Made by a program: the position numbers and the translations under genes | Shown here: one piece after another, positions 10,081-22,640 of the stretch | Position numbering within the stretch: position 1 is the stretch's first letter | Layout: each line of letters starts with the position of its first letter | Notes under the pieces: generated by a model | Told to the model about the DNA's origin: nothing | Databases searched by the model: none | Seen by the model: the letters and a program-made list of their open reading frames with translations, nothing else | NCBI GenBank assembly: GCA_902702965.1 | Contig: CACRXP010000382.1 | Location: 374,995 to 438,994 of the forward strand | Length of the DNA stretch: 64,000 nucleotides | From: Spirometra erinaceieuropaei | Lineage: Eukaryota; Platyhelminthes; Cestoda; Diphyllobothriidea; Diphyllobothriidae | Direction of reading: 5' to 3'

Positions 10081-12555
10081 AGGCATACATATATCAGCAA
10101 GGAAGGACGACAGAGAATGCGGGTAGATTGATACAGTACTGTTTTTGACATATTGTGCCTTCATTCAGCCAATCATAACCCTAACCAACAGCTGGGATCA
10201 GAAACACAAACATGCGTGCAGACAAACCTGGCGCAGTTGATCCACCATATCGATAAAGTTTTGTCCCTTAGGATGATGAAGATTAGTCGATTTCGAGAGG
10301 GGACGTTCGGAAATCCACAATGTCCCATACCAAAATTGGTATCAGCCGCCTGCAAAAGAAGCATAAACACAACGGCTCAGAATCCGGAAAGGGAGAGGAT
10401 ATCAAAGAAACTATTGTAGAAAACAGTAACCAATATTTGTTTGTAGTAAGGGCAGTGGTTAAATTAATGGGGAGCCATTTTTTCAGGGAGCACTACAATT
10501 TTCAGGCTGCAGTAGTAGAGTTATTTTTGTATCCGGAGTCAGTATAAGAGATGATGACATGTCATGGCGTTTTGAGCTTCAAGCAGGCATACTGTTATAG
10601 GACCGCTTAATATTATGAATTTGTAAATAGTCACAAAGAATGTAAATAATAAAGTTAGAGGACTTATAAACTAAACACTGGTACATGCTCAATGCAAACT
10701 GCACACGGTCACTCAAAGCACATGTAAAACCTATTATGAAAACAATTTTTTGGCTTAATACATTTACATAAAATCGCACTGCGGTACTCATCAAAGGTTG
10801 GCGTATTTCGTGCGTCAAGGTTGACATTGAAATAATTTGTTCTGTAAGTTCATGTACCTTTTAGAGGCTTAAACGATCCAGAACAATTTTTTTATGAAAC
10901 CGCTGGACGAAGCTTGGAAAGAGATAGATTCCATCAAATATTAAAACATATAGCCCACTTAATGAGTTAGAATAAATATGCCATTATTTTATTTTTATTT
11001 TGTATGAAAAACACCTAAAGTAAATAGAGCACAGCAGGAATTGCTCACCGACTGCATATAACTCTCATGAAAATGATTAATTAGTAGTGTTTTTAGAACG
11101 TGGTGAAAATATATTTTACCTCCTAACACTATTTAATCTTAAATGATATTTTCCTAAGCGCGGTTCTTTTTAACAGCCTCTAAGTCCTTGATAGATTGCA
11201 ACTATGTCTGTGCATTCGACTGCTGTGCATTCTAAGCGGTGACAAACATGCAAGTGGGAAAGCGCACGTTACGCGGTCAACGTAGTTTGCAATATTCGTC
11301 CTTTTATTATTTTCATGGCGGTTGCGGCAGACCCGAATCCCGGTCATGGTTTGGAGAGAATATAATTGCTTCCATCTCACTGCCTCATCCCAATTAAAAT
11401 TTTTAATTTGCCTTTCAAGCGTCTCAGTTCCAGGTCTACATCCCAGCGGTATTTTTTAGCGTTCCTCCGCGACCACACCAAAGAACGCGAGAATAGCTTT
11501 GATCGCCGAGTATCAAAGACCGGTTGTTAAACACATATGCTTGTAATTTAAGATGTTAGACCATAAATCACTCTAGCAAGTGAACAGTTTAATGGCTTGG
11601 GAAATAACCTTGCTCGAGAGGTTGTGATCGAAGGTCTGGACTTCAAAGGTCTTTGTTCCGTACTTCAATATAAAAGATAACTGAAGTAATTCGAAAAGTG
11701 CTCTGTCCAATGCCAGCTTGCACGTATGAGCAATGAAAATCCTAATTGAAAATTAAAGGGTAACGAGGTAAATAATTACAGAAAAGCAGACACGCGTGCA
11801 AGATGTCTGCATTCTGCAAAAATCTGGTCTTATCTCAACTGAGAGGTCCCTGCAAAGTTTTGGACAGAACCTCTTTCCCACTCAGACTAAGTAAAGTGCT
11901 AAACAGGGCGTCAGGACTGCTGGGTGGCATGGAAAACAGAATTACAGTTTTGCGCCGTTATCCAGTATGCGGTGCATATTATGCTGTTTGAGTCTAGTGC
12001 GCTTTTAAATAATTGAAAGCGTCACACTGACTGAAGTGAACACAGGACACTTGAGCGAGGGGCAGAATGGCATCTTTAATAGGTTTAGTGGAACCAACTA
12101 GTAATGAACATGAGGGTTAAATAAACAGTAAATTTGCTGGATTATCCACGAAACGAATGCTGGCATTTACACGAATTGTTGCAAATGATTATTATATCAA
12201 CAACTTCTGCAAAACGCGTTTTGATTTAAGTATATGTTTTGGAATGTGACCGAAAAGAGTGTTTTCGGAGGATTTTTAGCAACGATTTAATTAACCTCTC
12301 TTTTGAATAACTTCAATCAAGATGGTAGACCCTGTTTTACAGTCTCCCACCCAAGAAGACTCGTCAAGAGTAGGAGGCACTAAAAAGTAGGATAAAGCGA
12401 GCTGTAGGTCTACCAGCTTACTTATGACAGGGAATCATGCGTCTAGAGTATGTGGGCAGGAGCAAAAGCATTGCCAGCAAGTAGAGGATCGAGTAAAGCT
12501 CCGGCACCAAAGTTATTTTCTAAGCTGACGTAGACGATGCACAGAATAAGGAACT
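10081..12555. other. No gene recognised
   Basis: AT-rich sequence with short open frames only. None shows a domain, splice context or similarity that I can support. Confidence 0.5.
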
Positions 12556-12598
12556 TCTTGAAGAAGGAGACACGATCGCTGGGACAAGAGCCTTATTA

Positions 12599-12640
12599 GC
12601 CTGAAGTTTCAGATTCCTGCTCGAACCCATTATCAGAGAC
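12599..12640 (-). ncRNA. Hammerhead-like motif, left arm of the palindrome
   Basis: On the minus strand GTCT (12640-12637) is followed by CTGATAA (12636-12630), which is one change from CUGANGA. Stem II is GGGTTC with GAATCT around a GAGCAG loop, followed by GAAAC (12610-12606), TTC and AGGC. AGGC can pair with GTCT as stem I. The G8-equivalent is A, which in known hammerheads abolishes activity, so this copy is probably dead. An unpaired T lies between core and stem II, as in the copy at 1271. Confidence 0.5.
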
Positions 12641-12656
12641 AAAAGCAGATACTTTT

Positions 12657-12694
12657 GTCTCCTTTGATTCGAGCAGGAACCCGAAACGTCAGGC
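12657..12694 (+). ncRNA. Hammerhead-like motif, right arm of the palindrome (core partly deleted)
   Basis: The plus strand keeps GTCT (12657-12660), TTC-GAGCAG-GAA with part of stem II, then CCCGAAACGTCAGGC. The CUGANGA core is damaged (CCTTTGA), so cleavage is not expected. The 3' half matches the consensus better than the left arm does, so the two arms together show what the ancestral unit looked like. Confidence 0.45.
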
Positions 12695-12740
12695 TAATAA
12701 AGCTCTTGTCTCAGCGATCGTGTCTCCTTCTTCAACGTTT

Positions 12741-13955
12741 CTTCCTGGGACTTGTCTCTTCGCTTCTATTGATAAGGAATTTTTTTTAGTTCCGAGGGCC
12801 TCTAGTCACAATGCCTAGTCGATCATCCTGTTCTAGCCATCAGTGCTAGTCGTGAGGCGTATTTGATTGTCAGCTATTACCAGGTGATTCACATACAACT
12901 GACTCCGAAAATACGGCAGACTGTGGTGCTGCGAACCGCGACTACCACTGATCAGGGCATCATTGCGGAGTAGAAAAATGTCAGTTCGACCGTCACGAAC
13001 GACGTTATCCACTGTGTGCCCCACAGCATGGCTGACGCAGGACAGTGACTTGAGCCTAGATTGGTCTGTGGTGATGGCAGACTTGCCCGGTATCTGTCGC
13101 ACGATTTTTTGCCTCGCCCAACTGGACCCGGAGGCAGAACAGAGCAAGGACAACCAAAGTCAGGATCGGGCGCACTGGCTGATAAGGCCAAACAGCCCGC
13201 CTGCGTGTGCCTTACACGAATTGGTCCGAACAAGACAGAGGACTAGGGGAGTAGACTCTTTACCACTTAGGCTCGAGAGTATAATGGTTGCTCGTTGTAC
13301 TTTTACAGAACTTAGCTCTTAAAGGATCAGCCAAATGAACAAATTAAAACCGCAAATATTGGTGTTTTTCCGTAAAAATCTCCCTCTAGGTGACTGTTCA
13401 TGAACCTCTGAAAATATAGATAGAATATATTTTACAGGTAAACACATGAGGAAAGGTTCCTGAAAACGACTGCCAATGGGAGCAAATAAGTGTCAGGTGT
13501 ACATCCAGTTCACTGTCGTCTGTCTTAGTGAATGTATGAAATAGCAACAGATTCCATAGGCAGCAGCTGTCTGCAGTCCTTTGCATGGAGAAATGCTGCG
13601 ACAAGTAGCACAGTTTAGAAACCGGGTGAGATTTCGAGGCCTCCTGTGTGCGGTCATATAGAGTTTTCTAGTAATCTATAGGGGAACATAATCCTAAACA
13701 GCCACAATAATTGTGACCAAAATTAAAAGTTCAAACTGATTTCTTTTTACAGAAATTTCCCAATTCCTATGAGGAAAAGCCCTTTCTAATAACGGTTTTC
13801 AGAGTTACGGATGGCATTAAAGGTTTAGTATTGAAGCATACAACGATCCTATAAAGAGTGATAGATTTAAATTAGAAAATTATCTAAAATGGAAAAGAGT
13901 TCGGTTAAAAGATGTTTGTAATCAGGAACTTTTGCCGAAACAGGAAAGATGAGAG
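12741..13955. other. GC-rich unassigned block (about 12820-13330) and AT-rich flank
   Basis: The block at about 12820-13330 is GC-rich compared with its flanks and has overlapping open frames of about 60-120 codons on both strands, none with a recognisable domain. It is probably part of an unidentified repeat. The rest holds nothing that I can name. Confidence 0.4.
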
Positions 13956-14010
13956 TTCCAGGAAGAAGAAGCGATCGCTGGAACAAGGGGTTTATTCGCA
14001 AGCAAATTCA
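13956..14010 (-). repeat. Partial copy of the hammerhead-unit tail
   Basis: Read on the minus strand, GCGAATAAACCCCTTG is followed by TCCAGCGATCGC and TTCTTCTTCCTGG. This parallels AATAAAGCTCTTGTCTCAGC, GATCG and CCTTCTTC in the palindrome at 12556-12740. The hammerhead core itself is not recognisable upstream. Confidence 0.5.
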
Positions 14011-15576
14011 TTAGAATACTTTGACTAACAGTAATAAAAATACTCAGAAATCGCAAGAGGCAGATCTACTCCTAAAAACGCTCATTAGTACACCTCTTGC
14101 TGAAGCCCATTAATCTTTTAGTTGAGTACAATTAGTGTCTTCAAACCCAAAACTGCTAGATATATTGTAGACTGAGGAGGCCAGGTAAACGTGGACTGCA
14201 CCTATACAGTATGGAGTACAGTGACGTTTGTAATATTTAATGCACGTCTGCGCAAATAAAAGCTTACAATCCATTATACCTCCTGCCAATCCTTTATGCC
14301 TCATTTGAAATCAAAACTTACATTGGCTCTGGAGTTGCCCCATTAATTATGAACTCGGTTGCCTGACCTGAGACTGCAAATACGTCCATGTTTCGTGCAC
14401 TTGGCGAATAACTTAAGGGTATACCAAAAAGGTACAAACTAAAGTCTCAGAAACATTCCAATCTATTCTCTGAGACTGCACGACGCAAATGCGAGTGCTT
14501 CATCACATTACTCAATTCCACAACGTCACTGAAGTTATTTTTGTCCCTACTCTACTTCGCAAATGATGCTTAAATTAAACTCACGCATCTAAGTCTAAAA
14601 AGGTACTTTTCCCGAATTAGCCGCTTAGTTGTTAACTCCATTTATTTTGCTCGTCTGTTGTAGTTTAGCCAGTTGTTTGTCGTTCACATGGGTTTGTGAC
14701 TGTTGTAAAATTTTATGCGTCAATAACAGAACGATTTTTCCTTCCACATTTATCAAAAATACAAGTGCTTTTAGAGTTCGGTTCCATTTTATCATAAAAA
14801 TAATCTCTAGTTCTAATTTTGCCAGAGGATTTTTTGACTTATACGCCTCTTGTGATTTTAAAATATTTTCTGATGCCTTGAAAGATAACGAAGAATCGGA
14901 GACTCAAATCAAACCATTAAGATGTTATGATGGAAAAGGTCTCCACTGGCAGTAAGATCTTACATTGAAAGTGAACGACCGGTCGTCCTGTGATGTAAGA
15001 CGCACTGCCTCAGGTATTCAGCATCTTATGAATTGAAACATATACAGGGTACATCAATGTGTTAACAGCCACTGGTTGCAAACGTGCGTGGTTTGGATTT
15101 AGTCATCCATTTCAAAAAAGGGTTTTGCATATTTTGTCATTCTAAGGGCTACATTAACGTTTTAGGCTGTCCTGACTTTGAGTCCGTAGTGGTTTCTCAA
15201 AGGAAATTACACTCTATAAAGTGTACAGTTCTCTAAGATGCCAATTTGCAACTGCGGTTCTATTTTCTCGTCTGCACCTGTCTTTACTTCTTAGATGGAG
15301 GTTTACGCATACTGTCCATAGCTCCCTTAAACACCACCATGAGGTTCTTGTTTATTGGCTGCATTCCAGGTTAGGGTGTATTGAACATATTAGTTCATTT
15401 ATCAAGAGCATCAATTATAAGTCAGTGAAGTATTAATTTAGTATGAAGTACCCAAAAATAAACAGGGATTTTGCCAAAATATGAATATGTGGTACGATGC
15501 GGAAATAGGAACCTCCCTCACGGTAAAACAGATAGTCCCACGCAGGATTCGAAATGGGGTAAATGTGCCCGCGCCT
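14011..15576. other. No gene recognised
   Basis: AT-rich sequence. A 108-codon plus-strand frame at 14629-14955 begins with a TTG and has no supporting context. Confidence 0.5.
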
Positions 15577-15660
15577 TAGTCCTAACACTGTCACTAACCT
15601 TAACCCTAACCATAGCTCTAAACCTTTCTCTAATCCACAATAACCTAACACTAACCCTTA
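15577..15660 (+). repeat. Degenerate telomere-like array (CCCTAA strand)
   Basis: The segment is made of imperfect hexamers related to CCCTAA: CCTAACACTG, CTAACCTTAACCCTAACC, CTCTAAACC and CCTAACACTAACCCTTA. Animals including flatworms have TTAGGG telomeres, so this reads as an old interstitial telomere-like tract or a repeat carrying such a tract. A similar tract in the opposite orientation lies at about 25224-25312, and both follow a GGAATAGGAACC-like block. Confidence 0.6.
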
Positions 15661-18569
15661 TTTCTCAGAGGAAGAACTTTTCTACTCTCGTGTCTAACCG
15701 AAAATATTTTCAGAGAACTCCATGTTTTACTCATTATCTCGGAAATTTTTCCGTCGCGTCTTCTTAAGATCCTTTGCCTACAATCTCGTTTTTGTTTAAA
15801 GGGTTGAGAACTTGAGGGGCACTTAAATCCAAGCGCGATTCGTCACAGTCTCTCGACTAATGTGCCCTTCACACCAGTCGGTACTGCGAGTCATTATCAA
15901 GAATGTCAAGATCAAACTTATGTAGCTCTTTTATAACCACGTTACATGTAACTGCATTTTGACAGTGGCGCATCATCCAGTACCGAGGAAGCAAAAGTCT
16001 GAATACTTGATTATACATTTTCATTACACCAGGGCTTTGCGCGAATTTCTAATACATCAATATACATAGCACTCTAGGACTTACAACACTACCCGTCATT
16101 ACAGTTATCTGGTCTGACCGCTTGGGAGTAAAAGCATGCTACAAGTGCTCTAGCAAAAATAAATAAATGATGACATAATCGGCAATTCCCCAGCTTCAGT
16201 GCTCGTTAAACTGTTAAAATGCTCTCGACGAAGTAAGGCGCGCGACACTTCTGTTGTGAGATGGAATAATAATGTAGACACCATAGGCTACGGTTGACGG
16301 TGCTCACTGCACTGTGAACGTCCTTGTCCTCGCAAGCTCAGAGGTATAGTCCTGATGAGGCATCAAAAACCGACAAAAGAGTTATCCTGATATAGAATTT
16401 ATATCAATCTGATGTCGGCAAACTACGAGCTGTTATCTTTTAGAGACTTCCCAGATGGGAAGATAATGCCTATAACACAAAAGCAAATACAGAAGAAAGG
16501 TCATCTAAGTGGCGTGGATGAATTTCTTTAAACAAAAACGACTCTATTTTTCCGCAAATAATATCAGCAAATCCACTCAGCTCCGTTATTTAATTCAGGC
16601 AACTGTTAGAGCTGCTCACGACTTAGTTTGGACTTACTAGCTCATAAAACGCAAACAAATATGCCTTCCCATGTAAACATATTCCTTTGCTCTCATTTGC
16701 CTGGGAAGACGTTTGACAGATTAATCGGGATGTGGGCATTCAAGAAGGCCAAGTAATGCAGGTTGGACTCTAAAATGGAATACTATACTACACATGATCG
16801 GCTGGAGGTCTAGAATTCAGAGAGGGTTTGGGGAAAAAAGTTTATAATTAATTCCTAGATTTCATCATTACCGCAGTTACAGAAATGAATTTTGGAACCG
16901 GGTCGATCGACATTTTATTACACTAAACAGGGCATTCTAAAAATCCTGATTACTGTTCAAGACGGCTGGTTTTACGAAACGAACGTACGATTCGATTACG
17001 AAACTAATTCCGTGACATGTCTTTCAGGTCTAGGTCTCGAATCATATTTCCCTTTTGAAATTGAAAAGGTACATGACGAATAGATAATATATTTTCTTCA
17101 CAGCGGATATGCTAAATATGTACATGAAGCTTCAAAAAACCGAACCGAGATTGGTTAAATGTGATTAGCGTTCAAAAAATCCGAAAAGTAGAATACTAGA
17201 ATAGTAGAAATTAATACACAAATGCAGTCATTCGCTGTTTTTGAAAAAGCAGTGCATAGTACTGGTTCGAGAAAAGTCAGTTACCGTCATCATCAAGTTT
17301 CTTTTTCAGCCTATCTGCAGAAGCGTGAAAATTGCCAACAATTTGAATTATCGCAGTATTGCGTTAATAAATTCTGTCAAGTTTTAGGCAAAGGCAGTCT
17401 ACCAGTGGGATAATTTATTTCACTAATAATAAACTTTCAGCTGACTTCAACTGACTCTAGTGACATTCTGGAGATTGTGCAAATGAAAAAGTACGAATCT
17501 CAAAATTCGCGGTTTGTGGGAGGGTACGAAAATCACATATGGATCCGGAGCAGTTCTGGGTGTATCTGGTCAATCTACCATGACAAATAGTATCTCTTAT
17601 AGAGTCGGCAATAATTTAGAATAAACAGCCTATGTGATCTTTGCAATAAGATAACGCGTAATCGGGTATCATTTTTCACGCAAATGTTTCAGGTTAGTAA
17701 TCAAACTTCATTGTAGATTGATGCTTTTCTAGAGTGGGTGACCTAACTCATGAAAGACGTCGAAATTCACCAATGATTGCTAATCGCTCACAAGCCGACA
17801 CCAATGTGTTAGCCAAATATCTGTGTTGTAAGCAGCAACGCTAAGCGAATTACTACACAACAACTTTATTAGAACTGAATACATAATAACAATGTTAAAT
17901 TTTATGTTACGTTGTTTATAAATACCAAAGTTTACTAAAAAATCTGAAAATCCCGAAAACGTCAGAAACGGTTGCAATTGTGTAAACCCTAGTTCCATGT
18001 GTGCACGAAGCGTGTCCATGTAAAACATTGAGTAAATATGACCTTACAAATAGAAAAACCTATGAAAATAATTCTTTAGAGGAGATTACATTTAACTATC
18101 CTTCAAGAATTAGTGTAATTTCAGGTATAGTGGTCTGCCAACAACTCACATTTTGAGTATAGATTCCGAAACGGTTTCCAGAAAATTTGCTATATTTTTT
18201 ACGTTTTGCCTTGACTGAAATGCTGTTGAATATGGCAAACAGGATTTTGCTTGAGTTCATCGACAGGGACGTCGTAGGAGTAAAAGTTTTCATAGATGCG
18301 CATGTTGCCAGACCGCTCCGGTTGCGAAAATTCCTGTAGAGCAATTCAAAAGAGCACATGGCGAGCATATGTGTGCTTTCGATACTCATCGAGGTGCAAA
18401 ATAAAATGTGTGAACGGTAAGAGAAATCGGTTACGGTTCGCTTTTTCGTACAAGTCGGTGTGCGGATAAAGGGGATAGGAAGCAACTGGTGGCCGCGAGG
18501 GTTAGGTAGAGCCGTGTCACAAAGGGAGGGGGAACGAGGACGCGAGGACATGCATGCAGTTAATCGATC
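15661..18569. other. No gene recognised
   Basis: No domain or repeat that I can name. The right end, from about 18100, is probably the 3' untranslated part of the minus-strand PLE at 18570-19905. It includes a short CGAT-GAGT-ATCG hairpin at about 18380-18392. Confidence 0.4.
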
Positions 18570-19905
18570 TTTGGCCACGGTAGACGCAGAACGCGCACGG
18601 AACAGGTCTCCGTAGCCTGATGGCAGTCGATTCTGATGTCGCTAGTAAGCGCTGACCCAATCGCTTGGGGTAATTAGGTGGGACCTTGTAACTCACACGG
18701 AAGGCTTTATTGGGGTCCACACGACGCCCAGAAACAACCTTATGCGCGAGGATCGAGCTGTGTATGCTCTTAATTGCACCTAACCCCAGCCATACCGGCA
18801 GGTTTTTTCATATTCTGGTGCGTAGGCGTCGACTTATACGACCAACATGGCCTGCTCCACAGGAACAAGAAAAGGAATAAATACACAATGTGGTGGCTTG
18901 AGCTAGAAGCTTCACCTTCCTCGCGTAAGATGGAGTTGATCGATAACAATACTTGAACTGTTGCTGCCAGAAGGACAGTGAAACGGATTGGTGAAGGCGT
19001 CTTCTCAGGGGTTCATTCGCCGCGTCCCCTTCAAAGTGGACTTTGAGGGACAAGGTTTGCTTTTTCGCCGTTGGCATGACTAATTTTGCCGGTCGTTCGG
19101 TAAGATTGCTTACAATAAATCTGTTAGAATACCCGATCTCGCAAAGCAGGTCCTGGATTCGTCTAAGTTCTTCGTCAACTGTATTTACAAAACAGTTTCT
19201 TTACGCCTCTGAGCCAAACAATGGACTGGTCTTTGTTCCTGTTGAAGGGGTACGAAACTGCAGAATTCAGCATACTGTCTAGACCAGGTGTCTTTTCCGT
19301 AGACACTTCTTCGTATGCTGCCGTCAGGTCTTCTGCCTAGAAGGACGTCTGGGAAAGGCAGGAAGCCTGCCATTTCCCTCCAGCGTAAACCCGATTAAAG
19401 AGTGTGTTTGATTAACAGCGTTCAAGAGGATGATTATGTTGGCTTTTCTGGTGGCAGTTACGAAGATATGGTCAACGCAGTGACCGTAATGCCTTAGGTT
19501 ATTGATATGATCGCCTAACTAAAACTTCCCCAGTTTGCCCATGAAGACATCGGCTGGGAGAGGATCAAGAGGTGATCCCGTAGCAACTCTGTCTATTTGT
19601 CTATAAATTGGGTCTTCAAAAAGGAAGTGCATTTTGCGTGTGCATTTTACAATTAGTATCTTGAATGCGTTCATCGGAATATATATTTCATGGTGGTTGG
19701 TTAACCGAAATTCTCATATGTACTTGACTGTCTCTATGACGGGAACGGTTGTGCAGAGTGATGAGACATCAACTGGGAACATTACCATACCGTTTAGGTT
19801 AAGGTCATTGACATTTGTAATCTTAATCATACCATTTTCTGTATATAATGAGACCTTTACATTCGAAAAATTTATTTGCACTTTTCCTTTATTTTGCATT
19901 GCGTA
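18570..19905 (-). pseudogene. Penelope-like element of a second lineage, 5' truncated and frameshifted (PLE-B copy 1)
   Basis: From about 19900 downward the minus strand encodes, in several frames, an RT segment: VPVIETVKYI, then LTNHHEIYIPMNAF, YRQIDRVATGSPLDPL and ADVFMGKL. The catalytic box is mutated to CVDH where YVDD is expected (about 19470-19485). LPFPDVL and RRPDGSIRRSVY follow at about 19310-19370. A further frame at 18808-19077 carries the spacer and the GIY-YIG nuclease entry (CIYSFSCSCGAGHVGR), and 18517-18720 carries its C-terminal part (VPPNYPKRLGQRLLAT). There are stops (for example TGA after KYI) and frameshifts, and the catalytic Asp is lost, so it is dead. The N-terminal third of a PLE protein is absent, so the copy is 5' truncated near 19900. 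Confidence 0.9.
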
Positions 19906-22318
19906 GAGACTCAGATCGGCCTTAAGTTATCGTTTAATACTTCATAATTTTCAGTTTTTACAACCGACTGCCACTAAAGACAGATTATATGCTATGTGGT
20001 TATTAAAACTTCTAAAATAATATACTGCTTCAGGAAATCTGCCCAAGTGGTGAGTATCGATGCGTTTTTTTCATTTAGATGGTTGTTTGCGTCACATTTG
20101 AAGACTCACTTAAACAGGAAACCTCATTTTTGAATAAGATGAACGTCCACAACAAACTTCGGCGACCAATATGCCTCCGGTCAATTAGAAAACCTTTTCT
20201 AGTGAATTACATTTCTAAGGGGCGCTTAGATACCGCTAAGGATGCCTATGTACTTTAATTTTTTACAGGGTTAGATCAAGAAAAGATATGGCACTTTTGG
20301 CCGTGTCTTCAATGCTGTTTCAATGTTCATATTTTCCTACAACAAACGTAAGGAAATCCCTTTCGCTTTACATTGCGTATATTTTGGTTATCTTTATTAA
20401 CTTGAGGGCTGCGTTCTACGATTATTCATGCACAACAATGTGGCCATATTAATACTGATATTTTGGTGAAACTGTTAATGTATCGTTCATTCCATTTTTC
20501 AATTACGCACATTCAGATAATACGCTGCACGAAAAGAACGGTTTGATGTGTATAAAGACTGAAAGTGACTGTTCGGTGGCAGGCATTTCTTCAACAACCC
20601 ATATAATTTTCCGAATAGCAAACAATTTCGATCCACTGAAGCAAAGGATTGCCTATATGCGCTATTACTGCACTTAAAGACATAAAATCACACACATTTG
20701 ATAATCTGGCTTCTAAAAATCGACAAAACGTTTGGTTCCATATAAATAACCCGTGTGCTAGGAAACTGACTCCCACCGTTAGCATCGGACAAAAAAATAG
20801 ATTTTCAAGTGTGACAAGCTCAGTTTGGTAAAACCCTTTAGAGTGAATTACTCTTTTTTCAAATTAAAACGCGCTCTGATGCGAAACCGAAGGTTAGGAG
20901 AGGTATTAGCCAGAATATAACGCACGGTCCATTTGTGCTGAGATGTATGATCATTTTGTTTGATAAAATTACGTAAACACACTTTTATACAGGAAAAAGA
21001 CATTTATCTGAATAAGCTGAACGAATGAACAAAATGCGTAACGTTAAGAAAGTCCAAAAATTCTCATATTGGTTCCTATCATCAGGTTTCATGAGAACGG
21101 TCACGTACTGCATATATTATACGCAGTGGTAAAATGCTTTACGACCTGCTATTAACACCAGGCGAAATTCAGTCCTACTACTAATATTCATATTTTAAGC
21201 CAATGTTGATAAACTATGGGTTTGGTTATTCCTTTAAAGCAATAAATCTAACAGAAAGCCACATATTTAGAATACGGGGTTGTATAATAAAAGTTTTATG
21301 CCAAAAACTCGAATGCACTTTAGTGTCCTGCCTGGCACACGGACTGCTGGAAAGTATCTGGGTAAAGCAAGACCTATCATCGATCAAGCAGTGTTCTGAT
21401 ATGCAATTTTTCTAAAGAAAAAACAGTTTTAGAAGGAAGGAAAATCCCGTGGTGTGCTGGATATTATTTTTAATGTATGCCAATTTGGTAGTGAATCAGC
21501 ACGCCTGTTGGAGTAAAGCACTGATCATCATAACTTCCCTTTTCCGTCGCAATTCGAATTGCGGTCCATCTGAAGAATTTGCGTTCATTTAATCAACAAT
21601 TTAAAAAGACAGTTTTACTATTTATCTTATCTCATGGGAAACTTCAAGATTAAAAGTGCACAAAGGATCAGTTTATATTTCGCACAGATTTCTAAAATAT
21701 TTGGTTTTACGTTGGACAATTAACCTCATAGACACGAATTCCAAAACGGTTTCTAATACTTGCCAGCAGTAAAATGCACGAATTTATATGCTTGAGATAA
21801 CATGAGGGCTTCTGAGTTAGGCTGTTTGCAGCTACTGACACTTATAAAATAATCCTACTGCTATAGGACAAATTCATGCTGTATGTCGAATGAGTAAAAT
21901 AGATACTTTTCGTTAACAGGATCTGCTGAATTCGCCCACTTTCCCGGTCATACTAACAAACTGGTACAGTCCCTTACGTGTTGTATGAGACACCATGTAA
22001 GTGACACTTTTACTCATTTAAACATTGATAACAAGCTTACGTGGTAATTATTAAAAGAGGTAGCATATTCGCGATAAATTGTTCGACGTTTATTTTCCCT
22101 GGGCAAAAGGAGCTGACGCTATAAGGACCCCAGAACTGTGACACTGAACGCCGGATATGGGGTGCACTAAACGCATGGCCAAAATGCATTTAGACGTGAG
22201 GTTCTTCTGAAGAGTGGCCCCTTCTAAGCAAAAAACTCGGCTTGTTCGTTGAGATTATTTTTAGACACCCTGTATTTTATGACTGAGTGCAACAATTACC
22301 GGATTTCTCTCATTTTGG
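19669..22318. repeat. 2.65 kb duplicated segment, copy 1 (ends at assembly gap)
   Basis: This segment is colinear with 22409-25061 along its whole length, with scattered substitutions (5 in the first 150 bases or so) and a few short indels. It ends exactly at the N run, while the other copy begins exactly after it. Apart from the start of PLE-B it contains no gene that I can recognise. See the findings for why this is probably an assembly overlap. Confidence 0.95.
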
Positions 22319-22408
22319 NNNNNNNNNNNNNNNNNNNNNNNNNNNNNNNNNNNNNNNNNNNNNNNNNNNNNNNNNNNNNNNNNNNNNNNNNNNNNNNNNN
22401 NNNNNNNN
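22319..22408. other. Assembly gap of 90 N
   Basis: Ninety ambiguous bases separate the two copies of the 2.65 kb segment. Confidence 1.
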
Positions 22409-22640
22409 GTTCATCGGAATATATATTTCATGGTGGTTGGTTAACAGAAATTCACATATGTACTTGACTGTCTCTATGACGGGAACGTTTGTGCAGAGTG
22501 ATGAGACATCAACTGGAAACATTACCATACCGTTTAGGTTAAGGTCATTAACATTTGTAATCTTAATCATACCATTTTCTGTATATAATGAGACCTTTTC
22601 ATTTGAAAAATATATTTGCACTTTTCCTTTATTTTGCATT
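22409..22640 (-). pseudogene. PLE-B fragment, duplicated copy
   Basis: The minus strand reads the same RT segment as 19669-19900, but KYICEFLLTNHHEIYIPMN is open here, where copy 1 has a stop after KYI. The allele or copy differs at several codons. The rest of the element is cut by the N gap. If the duplication is an assembly artefact, this is the other allele of the same insertion. Confidence 0.85.

Larger units (their letters stand above)
12556..12740. repeat. Large hairpin made of two head-to-head hammerhead-bearing repeats
   Basis: The left arm (about 12557-12632) and right arm (about 12664-12735) are near-perfect reverse complements. Each reads outward from the centre as a hammerhead-like motif, CTAATAA, CTCTTGTC, CAGCGATCG and CTCCTTCTTC. 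The short spacer holds a second small inverted repeat (GACAAAAG with CTTTTGTC). A related tail is present on the minus strand at about 13960-14000, so the unit is dispersed. Confidence 0.85.

Noticed and set aside
14629..14955. A secreted protein with a signal-like N-terminus
   Set aside because: The frame opens with TTG rather than ATG and lies in pyrimidine-rich DNA that mimics hydrophobic residues.
16350..16395. CTGATGAG as a hammerhead core
   Set aside because: The matching GAAA block and stem I pairing are absent.
18373..18393. GATGAGTATCGAAAG after PLE-B copy 1 (minus) as a ribozyme
   Set aside because: Only a single-pair stem II could form, so it is not a hammerhead. It may just be a small hairpin in the 3' untranslated part.
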